Positions 25,431-34,010 of a stretch of DNA of 41,961 nt are shown here, one piece after another. Positions within the stretch are counted from its first letter, which is position 1, and each line of letters begins with the position of its first letter. Origin of the DNA: Actinomycetes bacterium (lineage in GTDB: Bacteria; Actinomycetota; Actinomycetes; Jiangellales; Jiangellaceae); contig JAJYTA010000016.1 of the NCBI GenBank assembly GCA_021793295.1, positions 1 to 41,961 of the forward strand, written 5' to 3'. The notes beneath the pieces are model-generated. The model saw only the letters and a list, made by a program, of their open reading frames with translations. It searched no databases and was not told where the DNA came from. The translations under genes and the position numbers were made by a program.

Positions 25431-26399
25431 GTGACGGACACGAGGAATCTCATCATCATCGGTTCCGGCCCGGCCGGGTATACCGCCGCCATCTACGCGG
25501 CACGAGCACGGCTCGATCCACTGGTCCTCGAAGGCGAGGTCACGTGGGGCGGTGCACTCATGAACACCACGGACGTCGAGAACTACCCCGGCTTCCGGGA
25601 CGGCATCATGGGCCCGGCGCTGATGGAAGAGATGCGCGCACAGGCCGAACGGTTCGGCGCCGAGATTCTCACCCGCGACGCCACCGAGGTCGACCTCACC
25701 GGCGACGTGAAGTCCGTCACCGACAGCAACGGTGACGTTCACCATGCCCGCGCCGTTATTCTCGCAACCGGCTCCGGCTATCGCGAGATCGGACTCGAGA
25801 ACGAGAAGCGGCTTTCCGGCCACGGCGTGTCCTGGTGTGCCACCTGTGACGGCTTCTTCTTCCGCGACCAGGACATCGCCGTCGTCGGCGGCGGTGACTC
25901 GGCCATGGAGGAGGCCACGTTCCTCACTCGGTTCGCGCGGAAGGTCTACGTCATTCACCGTCGCGACGAGTTGCGTGCCTCCAAGGTCATGCAGGAACGG
26001 GCCTTCGCGAACGAGAAGATCGAGTTCATCTGGAACACCGTCGTCACCGACATCATCGGTGACGACAGGGTGAACGGCTTGGTGCTGCGCGACACGGTCA
26101 CCGGCGAAGAGCGCACGCTCGACGTCACGGGACTGTTCGTCGCCATTGGCCACGATCCCCGGTCCGAGCTGTTCAAGGACCAGGTCAAGCTCGACGACGA
26201 GGGGTACGTGCTCGTCGACGCACCGTCCACGCGAACCAATCTCCCCGGGGTCTTCGCGGCAGGAGATCTCGTCGACCACACCTACCGGCAGGCGATCACC
26301 GCTGCGGGCACCGGTTGCCAGGCGGCACTCGATGCCGAGCGGTACCTCGCCGACATCGAGGTCGCGCAGAACGTCAAGGCCGAACTCGTCGTCTCGTGA
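25431..26399 (+). CDS. trxB: Thioredoxin reductase
   Basis: NADPH-dependent flavoenzyme that reduces thioredoxin. The 322-residue product has the FAD site [18 protein letters not shown], the redox pair [10 protein letters not shown] (C136 and C139), the NADPH site [25 protein letters not shown], and the second FAD block [26 protein letters not shown] 25431 is chosen since GGAAGG precedes it by seven bases and family similarity begins at once; earlier in-frame starts lie in the promoter. Operon with trxA, 28 bases apart. Confidence 0.97.
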   Translation: MTDTRNLIIIGSGPAGYTAAIYAARARLDPLVLEGEVTWGGALMNTTDVENYPGFRDGIMGPALMEEMRAQAERFGAEILTRDATEVDLTGDVKSVTDSNGDVHHARAVILATGSGYREIGLENEKRLSGHGVSWCATCDGFFFRDQDIAVVGGGDSAMEEATFLTRFARKVYVIHRRDELRASKVMQERAFANEKIEFIWNTVVTDIIGDDRVNGLVLRDTVTGEERTLDVTGLFVAIGHDPRSELFKDQVKLDDEGYVLVDAPSTRTNLPGVFAAGDLVDHTYRQAITAAGTGCQAALDAERYLADIEVAQNVKAELVVS

Positions 26400-26427
26400 C
26401 ACCTCGAGCCACATACAAGGAGTGAAT

Positions 26428-26751
26428 ATGGGAAACATCCAGCACGTCACCGATGCCGACTTCGACGAGAAAGTCCTGAAAAGCGACAAACCGGTACTTG
26501 TCGACTTCTGGGCCGAATGGTGCACACCCTGCCGAATGATTGCCCCGGTACTCGAAGAAATCGCAAGCAACCAGGACAAACTCGACATCGTCAAGCTCAA
26601 CACGGACGAGAACCCCGAGCTCGCGGCCAAATACGGCATCACGTCCATTCCCGCTTTGAAGGTCTTCGACCGCGGTGAGGTCGTCAAGGAGATCATCGGA
26701 GCCAAGCCCAAGGCGGCTCTGCTCAACGAGCTCGGTGACTACGTGAACTGA
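26428..26751 (+). CDS. trxA: Thioredoxin
   Basis: A 107-residue classical thioredoxin that reduces protein disulfides. Active site is WAEWCTPCRM (C32 and C35), followed by LDIVKLNTDENPELAAKYGITSIPALKVFDRGEVV with the cis-proline and family spacing. The usual glycine of WCGPC is threonine here, a variant seen in some thioredoxins that can shift redox potential slightly. ATG 26428 has AAGGAG five bases upstream. It ends the sigM-trx block and is followed by a terminator; the cwlM-parB-parA genes that normally come next in actinobacteria are absent. Confidence 0.97.
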   Translation: MGNIQHVTDADFDEKVLKSDKPVLVDFWAEWCTPCRMIAPVLEEIASNQDKLDIVKLNTDENPELAAKYGITSIPALKVFDRGEVVKEIIGAKPKAALLNELGDYVN

Positions 26752-26776
26752 TTTCGACGGACGTTCAATCTCTCGC

Positions 26777-26810
26777 ACGCCCGCCGAGGGCTCCAGCCTT
26801 CGGCGGGCGT
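26777..26810 (+). terminator. Terminator after trxA
   Basis: ACGCCCGCCGA (26777-26787) pairs perfectly with TCGGCGGGCGT (26800-26810), with extra GG/CC pairs near the loop. It lies 25 bases after the trxA stop and marks the end of the conserved core block. Confidence 0.88.
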
Positions 26811-26989
26811 CGCGCGTCGAGGGCCTGTGCAGTCGCGGTCAAATCGGGGTCATCTAGACAAAGCGACCAGCTTTCGTCGTAACTACATCGTCCAGACCTC
26901 TTGCTCATCACGCCGATCAGTCATTCAATGGCATATCCGCTCAAACAAGCCACTCCGTTTGCCGATGAACTCGTTGTACCGGATCATCT
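26811..26989. other. Gene-free spacer at the border of the accessory cluster
   Basis: No gene is supported in this stretch. It is visibly less GC-rich than its surroundings. A 36-codon frame (26928-27038) has no ribosome site and runs through the promoter element at 26990. This is the synteny break point after trxA. Confidence 0.5.
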
Positions 26990-27020
26990 CGTCACGGAAG
27001 TCCTTGCACGGACACCTACG
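26990..27020 (+). promoter_or_regulatory. Cluster element D: bipartite promoter-like motif
   Basis: CGTCACGGA (26990-26998), 14 bases, CACCTACG (27013-27020). It lies 50 bases before the ATG at 27070. Read as a promoter, GTCACG and ACCTAC are 17 bases apart. Same layout as the four other cluster elements. Confidence 0.75.
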
Positions 27021-27069
27021 TTGGCATCGGCTCGCTGAAACGCGTGATCGCCATCGCGAAGAGGTATGC

Positions 27070-27558
27070 ATGGAATACAGAGACGATTTCTCGAACGCAG
27101 AGAGCGCGGCCATCGAGGCTTACACCTCCATGGCCGTCCGGCACACGATGCTGCTGTTGCTGGGCATCACCACGATGATGGCCTCGATCGTGGCGATCGC
27201 GTTGGCCGCGACCGGCACTGTCCTCGACCTTCTCGGGGTAGCCGAATTGCACGACGGATTCGCACCCGTCGCCGCGGTCGGCCTCGGTTGCGGTGCCATC
27301 GACTTCATCGCCCGCCGCCGCGACAACGACTACGTCGCCGGCCTGGCGACGATCGCCGGGCAGGGTGCGCTGACCACGGCCGGCGTCGTGGCGCTGCTCG
27401 GCTGGTTCTCGTCTGGATGGTGGGTCGTCGCCGTGGCGCTCGCGGCCGGCGCCACCACCAGCTCGATCTTGTTCAAGTACCCCGAGTGGGAGATTCAGGC
27501 CCAGCAACTCGAACGCTTCGTTCGGGTCCCGCCGGACGGGGACGACGGGCCCCGCTGA
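27070..27558 (+). CDS. Small multi-spanning membrane protein of unknown function
   Basis: A 162-residue protein with a short acidic N-terminus (MEYRDDFSNAESAAIEAYTS), helices near 25-47 and 60-80 and a hydrophobic pair around 92-132 (YVAGLATIAGQGALTTAG, then WWVVAVALAAGATTSSIL), and a cytoplasmic end with WEIQAQQLERFVRVPP. I do not recognise a family. ATG 27070 has GAAGAGG before it. It carries its own copy of the cluster element and precedes the FtsK-type ATPase by 87 bases, which hold another copy. A membrane anchor or channel part for the machine is a reasonable guess only. Confidence 0.75.
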   Translation: MEYRDDFSNAESAAIEAYTSMAVRHTMLLLLGITTMMASIVAIALAATGTVLDLLGVAELHDGFAPVAAVGLGCGAIDFIARRRDNDYVAGLATIAGQGALTTAGVVALLGWFSSGWWVVAVALAAGATTSSILFKYPEWEIQAQQLERFVRVPPDGDDGPR

Positions 27559-27575
27559 ACCCGTGTGCTCACCTG

Positions 27576-27606
27576 CGTCACAGAACGTCGCTTCGACGCA
27601 CCTTCG
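27576..27606 (+). promoter_or_regulatory. Cluster element A: bipartite promoter-like motif
   Basis: CGTCACAGA (27576-27584), 14 bases, CACCTTCG (27599-27606), 40 bases before ATG 27646. An inverted CTGTGACG follows at 27623-27630, so a dimeric regulator might contact both half-sites. Confidence 0.8.
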
Positions 27607-27645
27607 TAGTCGACACGTACCGCTGTGACGGGAGGAAGAGCACAC

Positions 27646-30423
27646 ATGCGCGTTTCCGCCCCACGGATCGGGCAACTCAGCGCAGGCGACGCCGGCCCGC
27701 CCGCCCGACTGGCCCACGCGGTGCGCGCGGCCGAGGATGCCGCGCGAGCCCTCTACGATCTCGCCGAAGCCGCCGCCGACGGTGAAAACCGGCGCCACGA
27801 CGCGGACCGGCAAGCGCTGACGCGCGACTCCGAACGTCGCCGGACACACGCCAACGCCCTGCTGGATGCCGCGACCGATCGCGTACGCCTCGACATCTCC
27901 GACCTACTCGGCCGCAGTCCGCGCTACTCGCACGCCCCCTGGGACGCTCCTGTGTGGGACGAGCCGTACGACGAACCCGTCGAGACCCCACGTGTGGTCC
28001 AGGCGGCGACACTGGGCCTGGCGGCGCCGCACAGCATCGTCGAGCTGCCGTTCGTGCTGCCCACGCTCGGCGCCAACGTCGTCATCACTCACGCCACCGG
28101 CGGCCGGGCCCCAGCGCACAACCTCGCGCAGGCGTTCGTGACCCGGGCCTTGGCATCGGCGCTGCCCGGTTCGCTTCGGGTGCACCTGCTCGACGCCGGC
28201 GGTCTGGGCCAGAACCTCGGCATTCTCAGCCGCGTGCCCGAGCCGTTGGTCAGCGGTGGCGTCCGGGCGACCCACGAAGAGATCTCGGCCGAGCTGTCCG
28301 CGGTGCGCGACCATGTGCACCGGCTGAACAGCCGTGTTCTGCTCGGCGACGACGACTCCCTGGTGAAGCGTTGGCAAACCGGCACCGCTCAGGGCATCGC
28401 GTGCACGCTGGTCTTCGCCGCCGGTGTCGACACCGGGATGCACGCCGACGACGCAGCCCAACTGTGGGCACTGGCCCGCACCGGCAACCGGTGCGGCGTC
28501 GGCGTCGTCGCCGTCATCGACACCGGCCGCGATCTCCCGCCCGGCGTCGACCTCACCGATCTCACCGACGTCGCCGAACACATCCACGTCGACCACGAGG
28601 GTGGTGCGACGTGGGAGTCCTCGCCGCCCACCCTGCATCACAACGCCCGGCTCCGGTGCCCGAACCCACCCGGTTCAGCCCAGCATCGATTCCTGGCGAC
28701 CACGGTGGCTCCCGCGGCCCAGCGCGGCTCCAATCGCCCCGTCCACCTGGCCGACATCCTCGCCACCGAAGAACCCGGGACCGGACGCACCCTCACCTCC
28801 ATCTCGGCACCAGTCGGTGTGCGCGCCGACGGCACGACGATGGAACTCGGGGTGGGCGACGACGAGAGCGTGGCCATCGGCGGGATCATCGTCGGGCCGT
28901 CCGGGTCGGGGAAGACGACGCTCCTGCACGGCTTGATCCATGCGTTGGCGCACCGCTACTCGCCCGACGAGCTGGAGATGTACCTGCTGGACATGAAAGC
29001 AGGGGTCGAGTTCGCCGAGTACGCGACCCGGCCGGACCGACCGGCCATGCCGCACGTCCGGGTGGTCGGCATCGAAGCGGACGCGACGTTCGCCCTCGGT
29101 GTGCTCAAGGATCTCAGTGGTGTCGATGCCGAGCGCAAACAGCTGTTCAAGGAAGCGTCGCTGACCTATGGGCAGGAGATCAAGAACATCGCCGAGTACC
29201 GCGATGTCACCGGCCAGACACTGCCGCGGATCCTGTTCGTCGTCGACGAATTCCAGCTCATGCTCACCGGCCCCACAGAAGACGCCGCCTGGGACCTCCT
29301 GGACGTCCTGGCCAAACAAGGCCGCAGCCAGGGCATCCACCTGCTGCTGGCCACCCAGAGCCTCAACTCGGTCGGCACCGGCCGCGGACTGCAGAAGGCG
29401 TCGGTCTTCGACCAACTCGAGCTGCGCGTCGGGCTACGCTGCAAACCCGACGAACTGTCCAACCTGTTCGACCGCACCGTGCGGGAGCGGCTCGACACCG
29501 GGCGTCGCGGTTCCGGCGTCCTCAACCAGGCCCGCGGCGACAAAGACGCCGACCAACTTTTCCAGGCGGGGATGCTGGGGCCGGACGAGCGCCGGCGGAT
29601 TCGCACCGACGTTCTCGAGTTGTACGGCCCGGACTCGCGCATCCGTGTCAGCCGCGGCGCCGGCGCAGTCGACATCTGCGACGTCACCGACGTCCTGACT
29701 GCCACCGCCACGCCCACCATCCACCTGGGCGCACCGGTGGGGGTGAATCCGCCGTTGATCGGCGTGCCGGCGCTCGCCGGCGACGGGCGCGGGCTGCTGA
29801 TGTCGTGCCGCGACGAGCGCCATGCCATCGCAGCGATCAGCGCCATCATGGCCGGCCTCGCCATCCAGCCAGGCTGCCGCGATGCCGGGTTCGTCGTGGT
29901 CGATCTGCTTCCCGACGGCATACCGGCCCGTCGGGTCCTGGACCGTTTGGTCACGCAGCTCGGGAGCCGGATACGCACGGTGACCGAAGCCGACCTCGAC
30001 ACGTTGCCCGACGTCGCCACCCGCGCGGACGGCCCGACGTTCGTCGCGGTCCTCGGGATGCAGTACGCCACGACCGAGGTCCCCTATTACTCCACGGGCG
30101 ACGACGACGTGCATCCGTTGAGCTGGTTGTGCGGCACCGCGCCGTCCCAGTCGGTGTTCCCGCTGATCTGGCTGGACACGCCCGAACGGCAGCGCGCCCT
30201 GGGCCCGCACGGTGAACGGCTGCAGTTGCGGGCCGATGCCGGCTCGGATCTGATCGACACCGCGACGTTCCTGGGCCAGCGCCCGCCGTTCCCGGCCACT
30301 CGGGGCCGGATGTGGTTCCACGATCTGGCCGGTGACGGCGAACCGGTCCTCGTGGATCCGTTGACGATCGGTGCCGACATCCCGCTGCCGCGCACGCCGG
30401 TCGACTCGGAGCCGGCGCGATGA
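27646..30423 (+). CDS. FtsK/SpoIIIE-type ATPase with three modules, only the middle one intact
   Basis: A 925-residue soluble protein. An Arg/Ala-rich helical N-terminus (to about 85) is followed by three FtsK-like modules. Module 1 (about 115-330) keeps the fold outline (VHLLDAGGLGQNLGIL, ARTGNRCGVGVVAVID) but has no P-loop. Module 2 has Walker A GPSGSGKTT (417-425), MYLLDMKAGVEF, Walker B ILFVVDEFQLML (about 529-540) and LLLATQSLNS. Module 3 (about 690-900) again has only traces (GRGLLMSCRDERHAIAAI, FVVVDLLPDG). Tandem modules resemble EccC/EssC motors of type VII secretion, but there is no membrane segment and no FHA domain. ATG 27646 has GGAGGAAGAG upstream. Translationally coupled to the next gene (ATGA). 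Substrate, protein or DNA, is unknown. Confidence 0.88.
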   Translation: MRVSAPRIGQLSAGDAGPPARLAHAVRAAEDAARALYDLAEAAADGENRRHDADRQALTRDSERRRTHANALLDAATDRVRLDISDLLGRSPRYSHAPWDAPVWDEPYDEPVETPRVVQAATLGLAAPHSIVELPFVLPTLGANVVITHATGGRAPAHNLAQAFVTRALASALPGSLRVHLLDAGGLGQNLGILSRVPEPLVSGGVRATHEEISAELSAVRDHVHRLNSRVLLGDDDSLVKRWQTGTAQGIACTLVFAAGVDTGMHADDAAQLWALARTGNRCGVGVVAVIDTGRDLPPGVDLTDLTDVAEHIHVDHEGGATWESSPPTLHHNARLRCPNPPGSAQHRFLATTVAPAAQRGSNRPVHLADILATEEPGTGRTLTSISAPVGVRADGTTMELGVGDDESVAIGGIIVGPSGSGKTTLLHGLIHALAHRYSPDELEMYLLDMKAGVEFAEYATRPDRPAMPHVRVVGIEADATFALGVLKDLSGVDAERKQLFKEASLTYGQEIKNIAEYRDVTGQTLPRILFVVDEFQLMLTGPTEDAAWDLLDVLAKQGRSQGIHLLLATQSLNSVGTGRGLQKASVFDQLELRVGLRCKPDELSNLFDRTVRERLDTGRRGSGVLNQARGDKDADQLFQAGMLGPDERRRIRTDVLELYGPDSRIRVSRGAGAVDICDVTDVLTATATPTIHLGAPVGVNPPLIGVPALAGDGRGLLMSCRDERHAIAAISAIMAGLAIQPGCRDAGFVVVDLLPDGIPARRVLDRLVTQLGSRIRTVTEADLDTLPDVATRADGPTFVAVLGMQYATTEVPYYSTGDDDVHPLSWLCGTAPSQSVFPLIWLDTPERQRALGPHGERLQLRADAGSDLIDTATFLGQRPPFPATRGRMWFHDLAGDGEPVLVDPLTIGADIPLPRTPVDSEPAR

Positions 30424-31163
30424 CCGCCGACGCCGGGGTCGAATCGGCCAGCCGTGCCGACGCCGACCGGTACCGCGCGCCGCGGGCTGCCGCGATGCAG
30501 GAGTACTGTGCCACCCTGTCGCGGTTCACCTCGTCGGTCCACAGCACCGAGCTGATGCTGCGGCACGAGGAAGCGACCATCGCCGACGAGTCAGACCAGG
30601 TCGACCAGGCCGCGGCCGCCCGGCTGCGAGGCGTCGAGCGGGCCCGGGCCGAAGCGCAGGCGGGTCTGGAGCACACCGCCACGGTTCGCGAGGCCCACGG
30701 CGTCACCGGAGCCGACTCCAACGGCCCCACCGGCCGGCCTATCCGCCGGCGGGCCAGCAGCGGCGACCTCGGCATCGCGCTCACCTCGTTGGCTCGCCGT
30801 CGCGACGAACTCCGTGCCGCCGAGGCAGAGTTCGACACCTGGCTGCAGTCTCACGACCAGAAGGCGCAGCGTGTGGTGTTCGGCGCTGCGGGTGCGGCCG
30901 GCGTCCTCGGCGCCGTCGCCATGGTGATCGTCGGTGGCTCCGCTCCGCCGGTGTGGACGTTGTCGCTGTTGCTCGCCGGCGTCGTCGTGGTCACCGCCGC
31001 CGGACTGGCCACCGGAGTGCTCGTCCGCCTGCCCGCGCTGTGTGCCGGGCCGAGTTTGGTCCGTGAACCACAAGCCACGGCGGTGTCCCGGTTCGCCGCG
31101 GCGTTGGCCGGTGTGGCGGCCGCCGGATTCATCGGCATCGCCGTCGCCACCGGTGCGCTGTGA
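30420..31163 (+). CDS. Coiled-coil membrane protein coupled to the FtsK-type ATPase
   Basis: A 247-residue protein. Residues 1-145 are helical and charged (ATIADESDQVDQAAAARLRG, RRRDELRAAEAEFDTWL), probably coiled coil in the cytoplasm. Three hydrophobic helices follow near 150-170, 176-200 and 222-245. Its ATG overlaps the ATPase stop, so the two are made in a fixed ratio and likely bind each other; it could tether the soluble motor to the membrane. No family recognised. Confidence 0.8.
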   Translation: MTADAGVESASRADADRYRAPRAAAMQEYCATLSRFTSSVHSTELMLRHEEATIADESDQVDQAAAARLRGVERARAEAQAGLEHTATVREAHGVTGADSNGPTGRPIRRRASSGDLGIALTSLARRRDELRAAEAEFDTWLQSHDQKAQRVVFGAAGAAGVLGAVAMVIVGGSAPPVWTLSLLLAGVVVVTAAGLATGVLVRLPALCAGPSLVREPQATAVSRFAAALAGVAAAGFIGIAVATGAL

Positions 31164-31182
31164 GAACGACCTGCGCTGACGG

Positions 31183-31213
31183 CGTCACAGAAACACCGGA
31201 CCGGGCACCTACA
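31183..31213 (+). promoter_or_regulatory. Cluster element B: bipartite promoter-like motif
   Basis: CGTCACAGA (31183-31191), 14 bases, CACCTACA (31206-31213). It is 80 bases before ATG 31293 and 41 before an in-frame ATG at 31254; the second distance matches the other elements but has no ribosome site. Confidence 0.8.
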
Positions 31214-31292
31214 TCACCGAGAAGCACCACCGAGGAATGGCGTCCATGCAGCCATGGACGGAGTGAATCGACCTGGGAAGGACGGGCGACGA

Positions 31293-31898
31293 ATGCCGAG
31301 CATCAAGGAGTCCGGTGAGATCCTCATCGGCGTCTCGAACGACCTCGTCCGTGGCGGTGACGAGACGTCCCGCGGTCTCGCGGAGTTGCAACGCAAGGCC
31401 GACGCGGCGGTCGAGGCGCTCAACGGGCTACAGGCGCCGGCCGAGGAGGCCAAGGCCGCCGCGGCTCGACTGAAGGCGAAGGCCACCGAGGTGCGGGCCA
31501 CGTTCGACGACCTGCTTCGCTCCGCATCCACGGCCGAGGAGGCGGCGAAAGTCCTGAACACGGCCTGCAGCAACCTGCAACGTGGAGACGCCGACCTGGC
31601 CGCGACGTTCGAGCCACGCATCCGGCCGATTGCCGCGCAGGTCACCACGTTCACCGACAGCCTGCGCGAGACCGCGGTCAAGCTGCAACAGGCCGTCGAC
31701 GGTCTGATCGACGGCGCCGACCACATCGGCAGCAACACCGAGCAGCTCCAGGCCGGCGGCCAGCAGGTCGGCAAGAGCGCCACCCAGGTCAGCTCCGGGC
31801 TGGGACAGGCCCGCAAACAGCTGGGCCAGGTGATCCCCACCGCGGCCAAGACCGTCGGCGACCGGGGCCGCGAGGTCGTCCACGCCGCACGGCGGTAA
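31293..31898 (+). CDS. Helical coiled-coil protein of the cluster
   Basis: A 201-residue, almost entirely helical protein without membrane segment or signal peptide: long runs such as RGLAELQRKADAAVEALNGL and AARLKAKATEVRATFDDLL, and a C-terminal SNTEQLQAGGQQVGKSATQV like the signalling domains of chemoreceptors. ATG 31293 is preferred because GGGAAGGAC lies ten bases upstream; ATG 31254 would give 214 residues. It could be a scaffold, an adaptor or a secreted helical substrate. No cysteine-based or enzymatic motif. Followed after 42 bases by a second helical protein. Confidence 0.75.
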   Translation: MPSIKESGEILIGVSNDLVRGGDETSRGLAELQRKADAAVEALNGLQAPAEEAKAAAARLKAKATEVRATFDDLLRSASTAEEAAKVLNTACSNLQRGDADLAATFEPRIRPIAAQVTTFTDSLRETAVKLQQAVDGLIDGADHIGSNTEQLQAGGQQVGKSATQVSSGLGQARKQLGQVIPTAAKTVGDRGREVVHAARR

Positions 31899-31940
31899 TG
31901 CCACCTCGCAGCTCGCGCCATTGAAGGGAGGTGAGCGACG

Positions 31941-32321
31941 GTGTCCGTGGCTCCGCACCGCCGGCTCCAGCTGGTCCAGACCGAAGTACGCGAACTCGAG
32001 CGGGCTTGCCAGTCACTCGAACGGAGCGTCTCTCAGGCCGGCCAGGCGACCGAGCGCAGCGCCGAGCACCTCGCGGCCACCCGCAAACGGATCGTCGCCG
32101 CCACCGAGCAATGCGTGCCCTCGGCCGACGATGCCGCCATCGCTCGGCGGATCACCGACGCGGTCACGACGGCTTTCACCGCTGCGGACAAGTCGTTACG
32201 TGAGCACTGGCAGCAGATCCGCGACATCTTGCTCCGAGCCCTGAAGCGCGTCACGGCCGAACTACACGAAAAGCGTCGTGTACTGCGACAACTCGAACTG
32301 GAGCTGAGCCGGCGGCGATAG
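31941..32321 (+). CDS. Small helical protein of the cluster
   Basis: A 126-residue protein predicted to be all helix: a heptad-like N-terminal part (QLVQTEVRELERACQSLERS), a middle, and KSLREHWQQIRDILLRALKR, then an Arg/Glu-rich end. Size and helix content recall WXG100 proteins but the WxG turn is missing. GTG 31941 has GGGAGGTGAG eight bases before it. Its last bases overlap the -10 box of the HD/LuxR gene. Possible partner of the preceding coiled-coil protein. Confidence 0.7.
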   Translation: MSVAPHRRLQLVQTEVRELERACQSLERSVSQAGQATERSAEHLAATRKRIVAATEQCVPSADDAAIARRITDAVTTAFTAADKSLREHWQQIRDILLRALKRVTAELHEKRRVLRQLELELSRRR

Positions 32322-32324
32322 GAT
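32319..32324 (+). promoter_or_regulatory. -10 box (TAGGAT) of a likely leaderless HD/LuxR regulator
   Basis: TAGGAT lies on the stop codon of the preceding gene and ends seven bases before the ATG at 32332. No ribosome site is present. The regulator thus probably has its own promoter, separate from the cluster elements. Confidence 0.5.
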
Positions 32325-32331
32325 CACCGGC

Positions 32332-33900
32332 ATGGCTCAGTCCGTGCCGAGCGGGGTCCGGCTGTGCGAGCTGGTAGGAACCCTGTCGTTGGCCGTCGAC
32401 CTCGGCCTCGGACAACCCATGGGACACGTCGCCCGGTCGTGTGTCGTCGCAGGCCGGCTCGGGGACCGGCTGAATCTGGACCAAGCCGAACGCTCGTCGT
32501 TGTTCTACATCACACTGCTGGGCTGGGTCGGATGTATCGCAGACTCCTACGAGGCCGCAGCGTGGTTCGGTGACGACATCGACTATCGGGCCGGCGTGTA
32601 CGACGTCGACCTGAAGCCGCTGCCGTTCCTGGGATATCTCCTGCACCGTGCGGGGTCCGGAGAGGCGGTGCCGCGGCGCCTCGCCAAGCGCGGTGCCGTG
32701 CTCGCCACGGGTGCACGCGGGGTTCAGGACGCGCTGCGCGCGCACTGCCAGGTCACCACCAACGTGGCCCGGCGGCTCGGGCTGGGGCCCAGTGTGTGGC
32801 AGCCCCTTCAGCACATCTTCACCCGCTGGGACGGCAAGGGCCTGCCGAAGGGTTTCGGCGGTACCGACATCGCGTTCCCGGTCCGGCTGTGGCACGTATG
32901 TGACGTCGCCGAGGTGCATTTTCGTCGTAGTGGCGTCGCGGCAGCGATCGCGGTGACGCGAGAGCGGAGCGGAACGCAGTTCGACGCCGACGTCGTCGAT
33001 GCCTTCGTCACGCACGCCCACGATCTCTTCGATGGATTGACTGACGACACCGGCTGGGACGACATGATCGCCAGCGAGCCGGCGCTGCGCCCACCGCTGG
33101 CCGAGGACGAGCTCGATGCCGCACTCGAGACCGTCGCCGACTGGGTGGACATCAAGTCGCCGTACTTCGGTGGCCATTCGCGCGGCGTCGCCGACCTGGC
33201 AGCTGCCGCGGCCCATCGCGTCGGGATGACCGAAGACGAGCAGCGGCTCGTGCGCCGGGCTGGACTGGTGCACGACCTCGGACGTACCGGCGTGCCGAAC
33301 TCGATCTGGGACAAGCCCGGCCCGTTGACCTCAGGCGAAGCCGAGCGCGTTCGGCTGCACTCGTACTACACCGAGCGCATGCTGGCCCGACCCGAGGCGC
33401 TCGCCGAGATCGGCCAGATCGCTGGGCTGGCGCACGAGAGGTTGGACGGGTCGGGCTACCACCGTGGTCTCGCGGGATCCAGCATCCCGTTCGGCGCGCG
33501 GATTCTCGGCGCGGCGGAGCGCTACCACACCAAGTTGGAGGCGCGTCCACATCGCCAGGCGCTGCAGCCGCAACAGGCCGAGCGGGTTCTGCAAGAGGAC
33601 GCCAGAGCGGGCCGGCTCGACCCGGTGGCCGTCGACGCAGTGCTCACCGCCGCGGGCCGCCCCCGGCGACGGCGAGTGGCCGGCCCCGCCGGACTCACCG
33701 CACGTGAGTTGGAGGTGCTGATGCTTCTGGCTCGGGGCGCCTCCAACCGCCACATCGCTCGAGCTCTCGGGATCGCCCCGAAAACCGTCGGCAACCACGT
33801 CGAACGGATCTACGTCAAGGCGGGCGTCACCACTCGGTCGGCGGCGACGTTGTTCGCGATGGAGCACGGTCTGCTGACCACGCTCACACCCATCGAATGA
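32332..33900 (+). CDS. HD-GYP-like phosphohydrolase with LuxR DNA-binding domain
   Basis: A 522-residue regulator. An N-terminal HD-like region (about 20-230; SRCVVAGRL-like helix, FTRWDGKGLPKGFGG) is followed by an HD-GYP-like domain with VHDLGRTGVPNSIWDKPGPLT and AHERLDGSGYHRGL, where the GYP proline is histidine, and a LuxR helix-turn-helix at about 455-510 (LTARELEVLMLLARGASNRHIARALGIAPKTVGNHV). HD-GYP proteins usually cut cyclic di-GMP; with the altered motif, nucleotide sensing is as likely as cleavage. It lies inside the FtsK cluster and, unlike it, uses a leaderless-type promoter. It may control the cluster or only the DUF4242 and cupin genes next to it; such pairs occur elsewhere in actinobacteria as far as I recall. 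Confidence 0.88.
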   Translation: MAQSVPSGVRLCELVGTLSLAVDLGLGQPMGHVARSCVVAGRLGDRLNLDQAERSSLFYITLLGWVGCIADSYEAAAWFGDDIDYRAGVYDVDLKPLPFLGYLLHRAGSGEAVPRRLAKRGAVLATGARGVQDALRAHCQVTTNVARRLGLGPSVWQPLQHIFTRWDGKGLPKGFGGTDIAFPVRLWHVCDVAEVHFRRSGVAAAIAVTRERSGTQFDADVVDAFVTHAHDLFDGLTDDTGWDDMIASEPALRPPLAEDELDAALETVADWVDIKSPYFGGHSRGVADLAAAAAHRVGMTEDEQRLVRRAGLVHDLGRTGVPNSIWDKPGPLTSGEAERVRLHSYYTERMLARPEALAEIGQIAGLAHERLDGSGYHRGLAGSSIPFGARILGAAERYHTKLEARPHRQALQPQQAERVLQEDARAGRLDPVAVDAVLTAAGRPRRRRVAGPAGLTARELEVLMLLARGASNRHIARALGIAPKTVGNHVERIYVKAGVTTRSAATLFAMEHGLLTTLTPIE

Positions 33901-34010
33901 CGGACTCGAAATCTGAGGTGAATGCCTCATGACGGCGAACATCGCGACTGGGCATGGTCGGGGCAACGCGCACATCGCGGTCGCAGGACCGCCCGAATCG
34001 AGGAGGCACC

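Noticed and set aside
26928-27038. 36-codon frame reading MAYPLKQATPFADELV onward before the 27070 gene
   Set aside because: No ribosome site, and it runs through cluster element D; the promoter reading explains the conserved bases better.
27623-27630. Inverted CTGTGACG as a sixth full cluster element on the minus strand
   Set aside because: At the required distance the second block reads ACGAAGGT, which does not fit; kept only as a half-site.
27646-32321. Canonical ESX/type VII secretion locus
   Set aside because: No EccB, EccD, EccE, mycosin or WXG100/PE/PPE gene; the small helical proteins lack the WxG turn.
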